The notes: a model not told the origin generated them from the letters alone. A stretch of DNA of 64,000 bases from Doris montereyensis (GCA_037039925.1 JAXRKP010000169.1:194501-258500), one strand, 5' to 3'. Shown: positions 44,148 to 57,820, numbered from the stretch's first letter. Numbers and translations are program-made.

Positions 44148-47100
44148 CGAAAAAGAGCAATAAAGATTGATAAAGAGCGATAAAGAGCGATAAAGAGCGA
44201 TAGGCTGCGATAAAGAGCGATAGGCTGCGATAAAGACCGATAAAGAGCGATAAAGAGTGATAAAGAGCGATAAACAGCGAAAAAGAGCGCTAAAGAGCGA
44301 TAAAGAGCGATAGGCTGCGATAGGCTGCGATAGGCTGCGGTAGGCTGCTATAGGCTGCGGTAGGCTGCGATAGGCTGCGATAGGCTGTGATAAATAGCGA
44401 TAAGGAGCGATAAAAAGCGAGAAAAAACGATAACGAGCGCTAAAGAGCGCTAAAGAGCGATAAAGAGCGATAAAGAGCGATAAAGAGCGATAAAGAGCGA
44501 TAAAGAGCGATAAAGAGCGATAAAGCACGATAAAGAACGATAAAGAGAGATAAAGAGCGATTAAGAGCGATAAAGAGCGATAAAGAACGGTAAAGAAAGA
44601 TAAAGAGCGGTTAAGAGCGATAAAGAGCGATAACGAACGATAAAGAGCGATAAAGAGATATAAAGAGCAATAAAGAGCGATAAAGAGCGATAAAGAGCGG
44701 TAGGCTGCGATAGGCTGCGACAGGCTGCGATAGGCTGCGGTAGGCTGCGATAGGCTGCGATAGGCTGTGATAAAGAGCGATAAGAAGCGATAAAAAGCGA
44801 TAAAAAGCGATAACGAGCGATAAAGATCAATAGGTTCGAATAAAGAGCGATAGGCTGCGATAGGCTGCGATAGGCTGCGATAAAGAGCGATAAAGAGCGC
44901 TAAAGAGCGATAAAGAGCGATAGCGCGATAAAGAGCGATAAAGAGCGATAAAGAGCGATAAACAGTGATAAAGAGCGATAAAGAACGATAAAGAGCGATA
45001 AAGAGCGATAAACAGCGATAAAGAGCGATAAAGAGATATAAAGAGCAATAAAGAGCGAAAAAGAGCGATAAAGAGCGATAAAGAGCGATAAAGAGCGATA
45101 GGCTGCGATAGGCTGCGATAGGCTGCGATAGGCTGAGATAGGCTGCGATAGGCAGCGATAGGCTGCGATAGGCTGCTGTAGGCTGCGATACGCTGTGATA
45201 AAGAGCGATAGGCTGCGATAAGAAGCGATAGGTTGCGATAAAGAACGATAAAGAGCGATAAAGTGCGATAAAATGCGATAAAGAGCGATAAAGAGCGATA
45301 AAGAGCGATAAAGAGCGATAAAGACTGATAAGGAGCGATAAAGAATAAAGATAAAGAGCGATAAAGAGCGATAGAAAGCGATAAAAAGCGATAAAAAGCG
45401 ATAAAAAGCAATAAGGAGCGATAAAGAGCGATAAAGAGCAATACAGAGCGATAAAGAGCGATAGGCTGCGATAGACTTCGATAGGCTGCAATAGGCTGCG
45501 ATAGACTGCGATAGGCTGCGATAGGCTGCGATAGGCTGCGATAGGCTGCGATAGGCTGTGATACGCTGTGATAAAGAGCGATAAAGAGCGATAAAGAGCG
45601 ATAAAGAGTGACAGACTCCGATAAAGAGAGAAAGACTGCGATAGGTTGCGATAAAGAGCGATAAAGAGCAATAAAGAGATAAAGAGCGATAAAGAGCGAT
45701 AAGCTGCGATAACGAGCGATAGGCTGCAATAAAGAGCGATAAAGAGCGATAAAGAGCAAAAAGCGCGAAAAAGAGCGATAAAAGCGATACAGAGCGATAA
45801 AGAGCAATAAAGAGCGATAAAGAGCGATAAAGAGTGATAAAAAGCGATAAAGAACGATAAAGAACGATAAAGGCGATAAAGAGCGATAAAAAGCCATAGA
45901 AAGCGATAAATAGCGATAAAGAGCGATAAAGAGCGATAAAGAGCGATAAAGAGTGATAAAGAGCGATGAACAGCGATAAAGAGCGATAAAGAGCGATACA
46001 GAGCGATAGGCTGCGATAGGCTGCGATAGACTTCGATAGGCTGCGATAGACTGCGATAGGCTGCTATAAGCTGCGATAGGCTGCGATAGGCTGTGATAAA
46101 GAGCGATAAGGAGCCATAAACAGCGATAAAGAACGATAAAGAGCGACAGGCTCCGATAAAGAGCGAAAGGCTGCGATAAAGAACGATAAAGAGCAATAAA
46201 GAGCGATAAAGAGTGATAAAGAGAGATAAAGTGATAAAGAGCGATAAAGAGCGATAAAAAGCGACAGGCTCCGATAAAGAGCGAAAAAGAGCAATAAAGA
46301 TTGATAAAGAGCGATAAAGAGCGATAGACTGCGATAAAGAGCGATAGGCTGCGATAAAGAGCGATAAAGAGTGATAACGAGCGATAAACAGCGAAAAAGA
46401 GCGCTAAAGAGCGATAAAGAGCGATAAGCTGCGATAGGCTGCGGTAGGCTGCTATAGGCTGCGGTAGGCTGCGATAGGCTGCGATAGGCTGTGATAAATA
46501 GCGATAAGGAGCGATAAAGAAAGCGAGAAAAACGATAACGAGCGCTAAAGAGCGATAAAGAGCGATAAAGAGCGATAAAGAGCGATAAAGAGTGATAAAG
46601 CACGATAAAGAACGATAAAGAGAGATAAAGAGCGATTAAGAGCGATTAAGAGCGATAAAGAACGGTAAAGAAAGATAAAGAGCGATTAAGAGCGATAAAG
46701 AGGGATAACGAACGATAAAGAGCGATAAAGAGATATAAAGAGCGATAAAGAGCGATAAAGAGCGATAAAGAGTGGTAGGCTGCGATAGGCTGCGACAGGC
46801 TGCGATAGGCTGCGATAGGCTGCGGTAGGCTGCGGTAGGCTGCGATAGGCTGCGATAGGCTGTGATAAAGAGCGATAAGGAGCGATAAAAAGCGATAAAA
46901 AGCGATAACGAGCGATAAAGATCAATAGGTTCGAATAAAGAGCGATAGGCTGCGATAGGCTGCGATAAGCTGCGATAGGCTGCGATAGGCTGCGATAAAG
47001 AGCGATAAAGAGCGATAAAGAGCGATAAAGAGCGATAAAGAGCGATAAAGAGCGATAAAGAGCGATAAACAGTGATAAAGAGCGATAAAGAACGATAAAG

Positions 47101-48380
47101 AACGATAAAGAGCGATAAAGAGCGATAAACAGCGATAAAGAAAGCGATAAAGAGATATAAAGAGCACTAAAATGAGCGAAAAAGAGCGATAAAGAGCGAT
47201 AAAGAGCGATAAAGAGCGGTAGGCTGCGATAGGCTGCGATAGGCTGCGATAGGCTGAGATAGGCTGCGATAGGCTGCGATAGGCTGCGATAGGCTGCTGT
47301 AGGCTGCGATACGCTGTGATAAAGAGCGATAGGCTGCGATAAGAAGCGATAGGCTGCGATAAAGAACGATAAAGAGCGATAAAGACTGATAAAGAGCGAT
47401 AAAGAACGATAAAAAGCGATAAAAAGAGCGATAAAGACTGATAAGGAGCGATAAAGAACGATAAAGCGATAAAGAGCGATAAAGCGATAAAAGCGATAAA
47501 AAGCGATAAAAAGCATAAAAAGCAATAAGGAGCGATAAAGAGCGATAAAGAGCAATAAAGAGCGATAAAGAGCGATAGGCTGCGATAGACTTCGATAGGC
47601 TGCAATAGGCTGCGATAGACTGCGATAGGCTGCGATAGGCTGCGATAGGCTGCGATAGGCTGCGGTAGGCTGTGATACGCTGTGATAAAGAGCGATAAAG
47701 AGCGATAAAGAGCGATAAAGAGTGACAGACTCCGATAAAGAGAGAAAGACTGCGATAGGCTGCGATAAAGAGCGATAAAGAGCAATAAAGAGAGATAAAG
47801 AGCGATAAAGAGCGATAAGCTGCGATAACGAGCGATAGGCTGCAATAAAGAGCGATAAGGAGCGATAAAGAGCAAAAAGCGCGAAAAAGAGCGATAAAAG
47901 CGATAAAGAGCGATAAAGAGCGATAAAGAGTGATAAAAAGCGATAAAGAACGATAAAGAACGATAAAAAGCGATAAAGAGCGATAAAAAGCCATAGAAAG
48001 CGATAAATAGCGATAAAGAGCGATAAAGAGCGATAAAGAGTGATAAAGAGCGATGAACAGCGATAAAGAGCGATAAAGAGCGATACAGAGCGATAGGCTG
48101 CGATAGGCTGCGATAGACTTCGATAGGCTGCGATAGACTGCGATAGGCTGCGATAGGCTGCTAGAAGCTGCGATAGGCTGCGATAGGCTGTGATAAAGAG
48201 CGATAAGGAGCCATAAACAGCGATAAAGAACGATAAAGAGCGACAGGCTCCGATAAAGAGCGAAAGGCTGCGATAAAGAACGATAAAGAGCAATAAAGAG
48301 CGATAAAGAGTGATAAAGAGAGATAAAGTGATAAAGAGCGATAAAGAACCATTAAAAAGCGATAAAGAGCGATAAAGAGC
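44148..48380 (+). repeat. Nested 2.1-kb tandem duplication
   Basis: 44,148-46,280 and 46,281 to about 48,380 are tandem copies. Paired landmarks: GCGAAAAAGAGC 44,148/46,281; GCTGCTATAGGCTGCGG 44,345/46,448; GATCAATAGGTTCG 44,826/46,921; GTGACAGACTCC 45,608/47,722; GACAGGCTCC 46,145/48,242. Offsets are 2.10-2.13 kb. The same pair recurs at 53,036 and 55,110, so it is part of the larger repeat and straddles the boundary used here. Confidence 0.88.
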
Positions 48381-49720
48381 GATAAAAAGCGATAAAGAGC
48401 GATAAAAAGCGATAAAGAGCGATCAAGAGCGATCAAGAGCGATCAAGAGCGATAAAGAACGATAAAGAGCGATAAAGAGCGATAAGCTGCGATAGACTTC
48501 GATAGGCTGCGATAGGCTTTGATAGGCTGCGATAGGCTGCGATAGGCTGCGGTAGGCTGCGATACGCTCTGATAAAGAGCAATAAGGAGCGATAAAGAGC
48601 GATAAAGAGCGATAAAGGGCGACAGGCTCCCATAAAGAGCGAAAGGCTGCAATAGGCTGCAATAAATAGCGATAAAGGGCAATAAAAAGCGATAAAGAGC
48701 GATAAAGAGTGATAGGCTGCGATAACGATCGATAGGCTACGATAAAGAGCGATAGGCTGCGATAAAGAGCGATAAAGACCGATAAAGAGCGATAAAGAGC
48801 GATAAAGAGCGATAAAGAGCGATAAAGAGCGATAAAGAGCGATAAAGAGCAATAAAGAGCGATAAAGAGCGATGAAGAGCGATGAACAGCGATGAAGAGC
48901 GATAAGCGATAAAGAGTGATAAAGAGCGATAGGCTGCGATAGGCTGACATAGACTTCGATAGGCTGCGATAGACTGCGATAGGCTGCGATAAGCGGCGAT
49001 AGGCTGCGATAGGCTGCGATAGGCTGTGATAAAGAGCGATAAGGAGCGATAAAAGCGATAAAGAGGGACAGGCTCCGATAAAGAGCGAAAGACTGCGATA
49101 GGCTACGATAAAGAGCAATAAAGAGCGATAAAGAGCGATAAAGAGCGATAAAGAGCGATAGGCTGCGACAAAGGGCGAAAGGCTGCGATAAAGAGCGATA
49201 AAGAGCGATAAAGATTAAGAGCGATAAAGAGCGATAAAGAGCGATAAAGAGCGATAAAGAGCGATAAAGAGTGATAAAGAGAGATAAAGCGATAAAAAAC
49301 GATAAAAAACGATAAAAAGCGATAAAGAGCGATAAAAAGCGATAAAGAGTGATAAAGAGCGATAAAGAGCGATAAAGAGCGATAAGCTGCGATAGACTTC
49401 GATAGGCTGCGATAGACTTTGATAGGCTGCGATAGGCTGCGATAGGCTGCGGTAGGCTGCAATACGCTGTGATAAAGAGCGATAAGGAGCGATAAAGAGC
49501 GATAAAGGGCGACAGGCTGCCATAAAGAGCGAAAGGCTGCGATAAAGAGCGATACAAAGCAATAAAGAGCGATAAAGAGCGATAAAGACCGATAGGCTGC
49601 GATAACGAACGATAGGCTGCGATAAAGAGCGATAGGCTGCGATAAAGAGCGATAGGCTGCGATGAAGAGCGATAGGCTGCGATAAAGAGCGTTAAAGAGC
49701 GATAAAGAGCGATAAAATGC

Positions 49721-51776
49721 GATCAAGAGCGATCAAGAGCGGTAAAGAGCGATAAAGAGCGATAAAGAGCGATAAAAAGCGATAAAGAGCGATAGGCTGC
49801 GATATGCTGCGAGAGGCTGCGATAAGCTGCGGTAGGCTGCGATAGGCTGCGGTAGACTGCGATAGGCTGCGATAGGCTGTGATAAAGAGCTATAAGGAGC
49901 GATAAAAAGCGATAACGAGCGATAAAGAGCGATAGGCTCCGATAAAGAGCGATAAGCTGCGATAGGCTGCGATAAAGAGCGATAAAGCGCGATAAAGAGC
50001 GATAGGCTGCGATAAACAGCAATAGGCTGCGATAAAGAGCATTAGGCTGCGATAAAGAGCGATAAAGAGCGACAAAGAGCGAAAAAGCGCAAAAGAAAAC
50101 GATAAAAAGCGATAAAAAGCGATAAAGAGCGATAAAGTGCGATAAAGAGCGACAAACAGCCATAAAGAGCCATGAAGCGATAAAGAGCGATAAAGAACGA
50201 TAAAGCACGATAAACAGCGATAAAAAGCGATAAAGAGCGATAAAAAGCAATAAAAAGCGATAAAGAGCGATAAGGGAACGATAAAGAGCGATAAAGAGCG
50301 ATAAAAAGCGATAAACAGCGATAGGCTGCGATAGACTTCGATAGGCTGCGATAGGCTGCGATAGACTGCGATAAAGAGCGATAAAGAGCGATAAAGAGCA
50401 TAAAGAGCGATAGGCTGTGATAAAGAGCGATAGGCTGCGATGAAGAGCGATAGGCTGCTAATAAAGAGCGATAGGCTGCGATAGGCTGCGATAGGCTGTG
50501 AAAGGCTGCGATAGGCTGCGATAGGCAGCGATAGGGAGTGATAGGGAGCCATAGGGAGCGATAGGGAGCGATAGGTAGCGATAAGCAGCCATAGGCAGCC
50601 ATAGGCAGCCATAGACAGCCATAGGCAGCCATAGGCAGCCATAGGCGGCGATAAAGAGCGATAGGCTGCGATAGGGTGCAATAAGATGCGATAGGGTGCG
50701 ATAGGGTGCGATAGGCGGCGATAGGGTGCGATAGGCTGCGATAGGCTGCGATAGGCTGCGATAGGTTGCAATAGGTTGTGAGAGGTTGCGATGGGTTGCG
50801 ATAGGCTGCGATAGGCTGTGGTAGGCTGCGATAGGTTGCAAAAGGCTGCGAAAGGCTGCGATACGCTGTGATAATGAGCGATAAGGAGTGATAAAGAGCG
50901 ATAAAGAGCGATAAAGAGCGACAAAGAGCGATAAAGAGCGATAAAGAGTGATAAAGAGTGATACAGAGCCATAGAGGGCGATAAAGAGCGTTAAAGAGCG
51001 ATAGGCAGCGATAGGCAGCGATAGGCTGCGATAGGCTGCGATAGGATGCGATAAAAAGCGATAAAGAGCGATAGCCTGCGATAAACAGCGATAGGCCGCG
51101 ATAAAGAGCAATAAGCTGCGATAAAGAGCGATAAAGAGCGAAAAGCGCGAAAAAGAGCGATAAAGAGCGATAACGAGCGATAGGCTGCGATGAAGAGCGA
51201 TAAAGCGCGATAATGAGCGATAGGCTGAATTAGACTGCGATAGGCTGCGATAGACTGCGATAGGCTGCGATAGGCTGCGATAGGCTGCGATAGGCTGCGA
51301 TAAGCTGCGATAGGCTGCGATACGCTGTGATAAAGAGCGATAAGGAGCGATAAAGAACGATAAAGAGCGATAAAGAACGATAAAAGCTATAAAGAGCGAT
51401 AAAGAGCAATAGAGAGCGATAGAAAGCGATAAAGAGCGATAAAGAGCGATCAAGAGCGATCAAGAGCGATAGAGAGCGATAAAGAGCGATAGACTGCGAA
51501 AGGCTGCGATAGGCTGCGGTAGACTGCGATAGGCTGCGATAGGCTGCGACAGGCTGTGATAAAGAGCGATAAGGAGCGATAAAAAGCGATAAAGAGCGAT
51601 AAAGAGCGATAGGCTCCGATAAAGAGCGACAGGCTGCGATAAGCTGCGATAGGCTGTGATAAAGAGCGATAAAGAGCGATAAAAAGCGATAAAGAGCGAT
51701 AGGCTGCGATAAACAGCGATAGGCTGCGATAAAGAGCAATAGGCTGCGATAAAGAGTGATAAAAAGCGATAAAGAG
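49721..51776 (+). repeat. Near-identical segment, copy b (module Q within higher-order repeat 2)
   Basis: Partner of 40,721-42,780. Includes the cap block 50,522-50,645 and the row GGGTGC, GCAATAAGATGC, GGCGGCGATA, GGTTGCAATA, GGTTGTGAGA, GATAATGAGCGATAAGGAGT and GATACAGAGCCATAGAGGGC in the same order. The close match ends abruptly near 51,776, where GCAAAAGCGCG stands for GCAAAAAAAGCGCG and indels begin. Confidence 0.92.
50522..50645 (+). repeat. GCCATAGGCA cap block
   Basis: Same series of units as 41,525-41,655 but without the extra four bases (GCAAGCAGCC is GCAGCC here). Confidence 0.88.
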
Positions 51777-53035
51777 CAAAAGCGCGAAAAAGAGCGATAA
51801 AGAGCGATAAAGAGCGATAATAAAGAGCGATAAAGAGCGATAAAGAACGATAAAGAGCGATGAAGAGCGATCGGCTGCGATAGACTTCGATAGGCTGCGA
51901 TAGGCTGAAGATAGGCTGCGATAGGCTGCGATAAAGGCTGCGATACGCTGTGATAAAGAGCGATAAAGAGCGATAAAGAGCGATAAAGAGCGACAGGCTG
52001 AAACGCTGCGATAGGCTGCGATAAAGAGCGATAAAGAGCGATAAAGAGCGATAAAGAGCGATAAAGAGCGATAAAGCTGCGATAACGAGTGATAGGCTGC
52101 GATAAAGAGCGATAGGCTGCGATAAAGAGCGATAAAGTGCGATAAAGAGATATAAAGAGCAATAAAGAGCGATAAAGAGCGATAAAAAGCGATAAAAAGC
52201 GATAAAGAGCGATCAAGAGTGATAAAGAGCGATAAAGAGCGATAAAGAGCGATAAAGAGCGATAGGCTGCGATAGGCTGCGATAGGCTGCGATAGGCTGC
52301 GATAGGCTGCGATAAAGAGCGATAAGGAGCGATAATAAAGAGCGATAGGCTCCGATAAAGAGCGATAAAGAGCGATAGGCTGCGATAAAGAGCGATAAAG
52401 AGCGATAAAGCGATCAAGAGCGATAAAGCTGCGATAAAGAGCGATAAAGAGCGATAGGCTGCGATAAAGAGCGATAAAAAGCGATAAAGCGCGATAAAGA
52501 GCGATAAAGCTGCGATAAAGAGCGTTAAAAGCGATAAAGAGCAATAAAGAGCGATAAAGAGCGATAAAGAGCGATAAAGAGCGATAAAGAGCGATAGGCT
52601 GCGATAGAGTCGATAAAGCTGCGATAGGCTGCGATAGGCTGCGATAGGCTGCGATAAAGAGCGATAAAGAGCATAAAGAGCGATAGGCTGTGATAGGCTT
52701 TGATTGGCTGATAGGCGATAGGCTGCGATAGCCTGCGATAGGCTGCGATAGGCTGCGATAGGCAGCGATAAAGAGCGATAAAGAGCGATAAAGAGCGATA
52801 AGGAGCGATAAAGTAGCGATAAAGTTGCGAAAGGCTTAGAAAAGAGCGATAGGCTGCGATAAAGAGCGATAAACAGCGATAAAGATCGACAAAGGGCGAT
52901 AGGCGATAAAGAGCGATAAAGAGCGATAGGCTGCGATAGAGCGATAAAGCTGCGATAAAAAGCGATAGTCTGCTGCTGCGATAAACAAGCGATAAAGAGC
53001 GATAAAGAGCGATAAAAAGCGATGCGATAAAGCTG

Positions 53036-56000
53036 CGAAAAAGAGCAATAAAGATTGCGATAAAGAGCGATAAAGAGCGATAAAGATAGCTGCGATAAAG
53101 AGCGCGATAAAGACCGATAAAGAGCGATAAAGAGCGATAAAGAGCGATAAACAGCGAAAAAGATAAAGAGCGATAGGCTGCGATAGGCTGCGATAGGCTG
53201 CGATAGGCTGCTATAGGCTGCGATAGGCTGCGATAGGCTGCGATAGGCTGTGATAAATAGCGATAAGGAGCGATAAAAAGCGATAAAAAACGATAACGGG
53301 AGCGATAAAGAGCGATAAAGAGCGATAAAGAGCGATAAAGAGCGATAAAGAGCGATAAAAGAGCGATAAAGAGCGATAAAGAGCGATAAAGCAGCGATAA
53401 AGAACGATAAAGAGCGATAAAGAGCGATTAAGAGCGATAAAGAGCGATAAAGAACGATAAAGAGCGATAAAGAGCGGTTAAGAGCGATAAAGAGCGATAA
53501 AGAACGATAAAGAGCGATAAAGAGATATAAAGAGCAATAAAGAGCGATAAAGGCGATAAAGAGCGATAGGCTGCGATAGGCTGCGATAGGCTGCGATGGC
53601 TGCGGTAGGCTGCGATAGGCTGCGATAGGCTGTGATAAAGAGCGATAAAAAGCGATAAAAAGCGATAAAGAGCGATAAAGAGCGATAAAGATCAATAGGT
53701 TCGAATAAAGAGCGATAGGCTGCGATAGGCTGCGATAGGCTGCGATAAAGAGCGATAAAGAGCGATAAAGAGCGATAAAGAGCGATAGGCGATAAAGAGC
53801 GATAAAGAGCGATAAAGAGCGATAAACAGTGATAAAAAGCGATAAAGAACGATAAAGAGCGATAAAGAGCGATAAAGAGCGATAAAGAGCGATAAAGAGC
53901 GATAAAGAGCGATAAAGAGCGATAAAGAGCGATAAAGAGCGATAAGAGCGATAAAGAGCGATAAAGAGCGATAAAGAGCGATAGGCTGCGATAGGCTGCG
54001 ATAGGCTGCGATAGGCTGCGATAGGCTGCGATAGGCTGCGATAGGCTGCTGATAAAGAGCGATAAAGAGCGATAAAGAGCGATAAAGAGCGATAGGCTGC
54101 GATAAAGAGCGAAATAAAGAACGATAAAGATTGCGATAAAGAGCGATAAAGAGCGATAAAGAGCGATAAAGAGCGATAAAGAGCGATAAAGACTGATAAA
54201 GAGCGATAAAGAACGATAAAAAGCGATAAAGAGCGATAAAGAGCGATAAAGAGCGATAAAAAGCGATAAAAAGCGATAAAGAGCGATAAAGAGCGATAAA
54301 GAGCGATAAAGAGCGATAAAGAGCGATAAAGAGCGATAGGCTGCGATAGACTTCGATAGGCTGCAATAGGCTGCGATAGGCTGCGATAGGCTGCGATAGG
54401 CTGCGATAGAGCGATAGGCTGCGGTAGGCTGCGATACGCTGTGATAAAGAGCGATAAAGAGCGATAAAGAGCGATAAAGAGTGATAGACTCCGATAAAGA
54501 GCGAAAGAGCGATAAAGAGCGATAAAGAGCGATAAAGAGCGATAAAGAGCGATAAAGAGCGATAAATAACGAGCGATAGGCTGCGATAAAGAGCGATAAA
54601 GAGCGATAAAGAGCAAAGGCGCGAAAAAGAGCGATAAAGAGATAAAGAGCGATAAAGAGCGGTAGGCTGCGATAAAGAGCGATAAAGAGTGATAAAGAGC
54701 GATAAAGAACGATAAAGAGCGATAAAGAGCGATAAAGAGCGATAAAGAGCCATAGAAAGCGATAAATAGCGATAAAGAGCGATAGGCTGCGATAAAGAGC
54801 GATAAAGCTGCGATAGGCTGCGATAGAACAGCGATAAAAGCGATGATAAAGAGCGATAAAGAGCGATAAAGAGCGATAGGCTGCGATAAACGATAAAGCG
54901 ATAATAAGCTGCTATAAGCTAAGCGATAGGCTGTGATAAAGAGCGATAAAGAGCGATAAAGAGCGATAAAGAGCGATAAAGAGCGAGCGATAAAGAGCGA
55001 TAAAGAGCGATAAAGAACGATAAAGAGCTGCGATAAAGAGCGATAAAGAGCGATAAAGAGAGATAAAGAGCGATAAAGAGCGATAAAGAGCGATAAAGAC
55101 CGATAAAGAGCGAAAAAGAGCAATAAAGATTGATAAAGAGCGATAAAGAGCGATAAAGAGCTGCGATAAAGAGCGATGCGATAAAGAGCGATAAAGAGCG
55201 ATAAAGAGCGATAAAGAGCGATAAAAGCGATAAAGCGATAAAGAGCGATAAAGAGCGATAGGCTGCGATAGGCTGCGATAGGCTGCGGTAGGCTGCTATA
55301 GGCTGCGGTAGGCTGCGATAGGCTGCGATAGGCTGTGATAAATAGCGATAAGGAGCGATAAAAAGCGAGAAAAAACGATAACGCGCTAAAGAGCGCTAAA
55401 GAGCGATAAAGAGCGATAAAGAGCGATAAAGAGCGATAAAGAGATAAAGAGCGATAAAGAGCACGATAAAGAACGATAAAGAGAGATAAAGAGCGATTAA
55501 GAGCGATTAAGAGCGATAAAGAACGGTAAAGAAAGATAAAGAGCGATTAAGAGCGATAAAGAGCGATAACGAACGATAAAGAGCGATAAAGAGATATAAA
55601 GAGCGATAAAGAGCGATAAAGAGCGATAAAGAGTGGTAGGCTGCGATAGGCTGCGACAGGCTGCGATAGGCTGCGATAGGCTGCGGTAGGCTGCGGTAGG
55701 CTGCGATAGGCTGCGATAGGCTGTGATAAAGAGCGATAAGGAGCGATAAAAAGCGATAAAAAGCGATAACGAGCGATAAAGATAAAGATCAATAAAGTTC
55801 GAATAAAGAGCGATAGGCTGCGATAGGCTGCGATAGGCTGCGATAGGCTGCGATAGGCTGCGATAGGCTGCGATAAAGAGCGATAAAGAGCGATAAAGAG
55901 CGATAAAGAGCGATAAAGAGCGATAAAGAGCGATAAAGAGCGATAAAGAGCGATAAACAGTGATAAAGAGCGATAAAGAACGATAAAGAACGATAAAGAG

Positions 56001-57250
56001 CGATAAAGAGCGATAAACAGCGATAAAGAGCGATAAAGAGATATAAAGAGCACTAAAATGAGCGAAAAAGAGCGATAAAGAGCGATAAAGAGCGATAAAG
56101 AGCGGTAGGCTGCGATAGGCTGCGATAGGCTGCGATAGGCTGAGATAGGCTGCGATAGGCTGCGATAGGCTGCGATAGGCTGCTGTAGGCTGCGATACGC
56201 TGTGATAAAGAGCGATAGGCTGCGATAAGAAGCGATAGGCTGCGATAAAGAACGATAAAGAGCGATAAAGTGCGATAAAGTGCGATAAAGAGCGATAAAG
56301 AGCGATAAAGAGCGATAAAGAGCGATAAAGACTGATAAGAGCGATAAAGAACGATAAAAAGCGATAAAGAGCGATAAAGAGCGATAGAAAGCGATAAAAA
56401 GCGATAAAAAGCGATAAAAAGCAATAAGGAGCGATAAAGAGCGATAAAGAGCAATAAAGAGCGATAAAGAGCGATAGGCTGCGATAGACTTCGATAGGCT
56501 GCAATAGGCTGCGATAGACTGCGATAGGCTGCGATAGGCTGCGATAGGCTGCGATAGGCTGCGGTAGGCTGTGATACGCTGTGATAAAGAGCGATAAAGA
56601 GCGATAAAGAGCGATAAAGAGTGACAGACTCCGATAAAGAGAGAAAGACTGCGATAGGCTGCGATAAAGAGCGATAAAGAGCAATAAAGAGAGATAAAGA
56701 GCGATAAAGAGCGATAAGCTGCGATAACGAGCGATAGGCTGCAATAAAGAGCGATAAAGAGCGATAAAGAGCAAAAAGCGCGAAAAAGATAAAAGCGATA
56801 AAGAGCGATAAAGAGCGATAAAGAGTGATAAAAAGCGATAAAGAACGATAAAGAACGATAAAAAGCGATAAAGAGCGATAAAAAGCCATAGAAAGCGATA
56901 AATAGCGATAAAGAGCGATAAAGAGCGATAAAGAGTGATAAAAGAGCGATGAACAGCGATAAAGAGCGATAAAGAGCGATACAGAGCGATAGGCTGCGAT
57001 AGGCTGCGATAGACTTCGATAGGCTGCGATAGACTGCGATAGGCTGCGATAGGCTGCGATAGGCTGCGATAGGCTGCGATAGGCTGTAAAGATAAAGAGC
57101 GATAAAGAGCCATAAACAGCGATAAAGAACGATAAAGAGCGACAGGCTCCGATAAAGAGCGAAAGGCTGCGATAAATAAAACGATAAAGAGCAATAAAGA
57201 GCGATAAAGAGCGATAAAGAGCGATAAAGTGATAAAGAGCGATAAAGAAC
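53036..57250 (+). repeat. Nested 2.1-kb tandem duplication, second occurrence
   Basis: 53,036-55,109 and 55,110 to about 57,250, with GATCAATAGGTTCG at 53,690 and a GATCAATAAAGTTCG variant at 55,788 (offset 2.10 kb). The first half is heavily homogenised to A and B units; the second half keeps the rare units of 46.3-48.4 kb. The contrast between adjacent halves is sharp. Confidence 0.82.
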
Positions 57251-57700
57251 CATAAAGAACGATAAAAAGCGATAAAGAGCGATAAAGAGCGATAAAAAGC
57301 GATAAAGAGCGATAAAAAGCGATAAAAGAGCGATAAAGAGCGATCAAGAGCGATCAAGAGCGATAAAGAACGATAAAGAGCGATAAAGAGCGATAAGCTG
57401 CGATAGACTTCGATAGGCTGCGATAGGCTGCGATAGGCTGCGATAGGCTGCGATAGGCTGCGATAGGCTGCGATACGCTGCGATAAAGAGCAATAAGGAG
57501 CGATAAAGAGCGATAAAGAGCGATAAAGGGCGACAGGCTCCCATAAAGAGCGAAAGGCTGCGATAAAGCTGCAATAAATAGCGATAAAGGGCGATAAAGA
57601 GCGATAAAGAGCGATAAAGAGTGATAAAGCTGCGATAACGATAAAGAGTGATAGGCTAATAAAGAGCGATAGGCTGCGATAAAGAGCGATAAAGACCGAT

Positions 57701-57820
57701 AAAGAGCGATAAAGAGCGATAAAGAGCGATAAAGAGCGATAAAGAGCGATAAAGAGCGATAAAGAGCGATAAAGAGCGATAAAGAGCGATAAAGAGCGAT
57801 AAAGAGCGATAAAGAGCGAT
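57701..57820 (+). repeat. Longest perfect run of A units seen (12 copies)
   Basis: Twelve uninterrupted AAAGAGCGAT decamers, 120 bp. The aligned part of copy 2 (48,781-48,860) has about seven such units and then variant ones, so the run has either expanded or been smoothed in the consensus. Confidence 0.9.

Larger units (their letters stand above)
37600..46280 (+). repeat. Higher-order repeat, copy 1 (left end missing)
   Basis: First of three successive copies of a unit of about 9 kb. Landmarks: GATCAATAGGTTCG (37,657), GTGACAGACTCC (38,481), AGAACCATTA (39,141), GATAACGATCGATAGGCTAC (39,521), a GATCAAGAGC pair (40,720), GCTGAATTAG (42,231), a second GATCAATAGGTTCG (44,826) and a second GTGACAGACTCC (45,608). 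The same order returns in copies 2 and 3. The first 1.3 kb of copy 2 has no clear match left of 37.6 kb. It is mostly in clean 10-bp register from 40 kb on. Confidence 0.9.
46281..55109 (+). repeat. Higher-order repeat, copy 2
   Basis: Landmarks: GATCAATAGGTTCG 46,921; GTGACAGACTCC 47,722; AGAACCATTA 48,345; GATAACGATCGATAGGCTAC 48,721; GATCAAGAGC pair 49,721; GCTGAATTAG 51,223; second GATCAATAGGTTCG 53,690; decayed GTGATAGACTCC 54,481. Offsets from copy 1 are 9.26 kb at the left, 8.99 kb in the middle and 8.86 kb at the right. I placed the start at the GCGAAAAAGAGC unit (46,281, equivalent to 55,110); this boundary is a convention, as the true junction is not visible. Confidence 0.9.
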
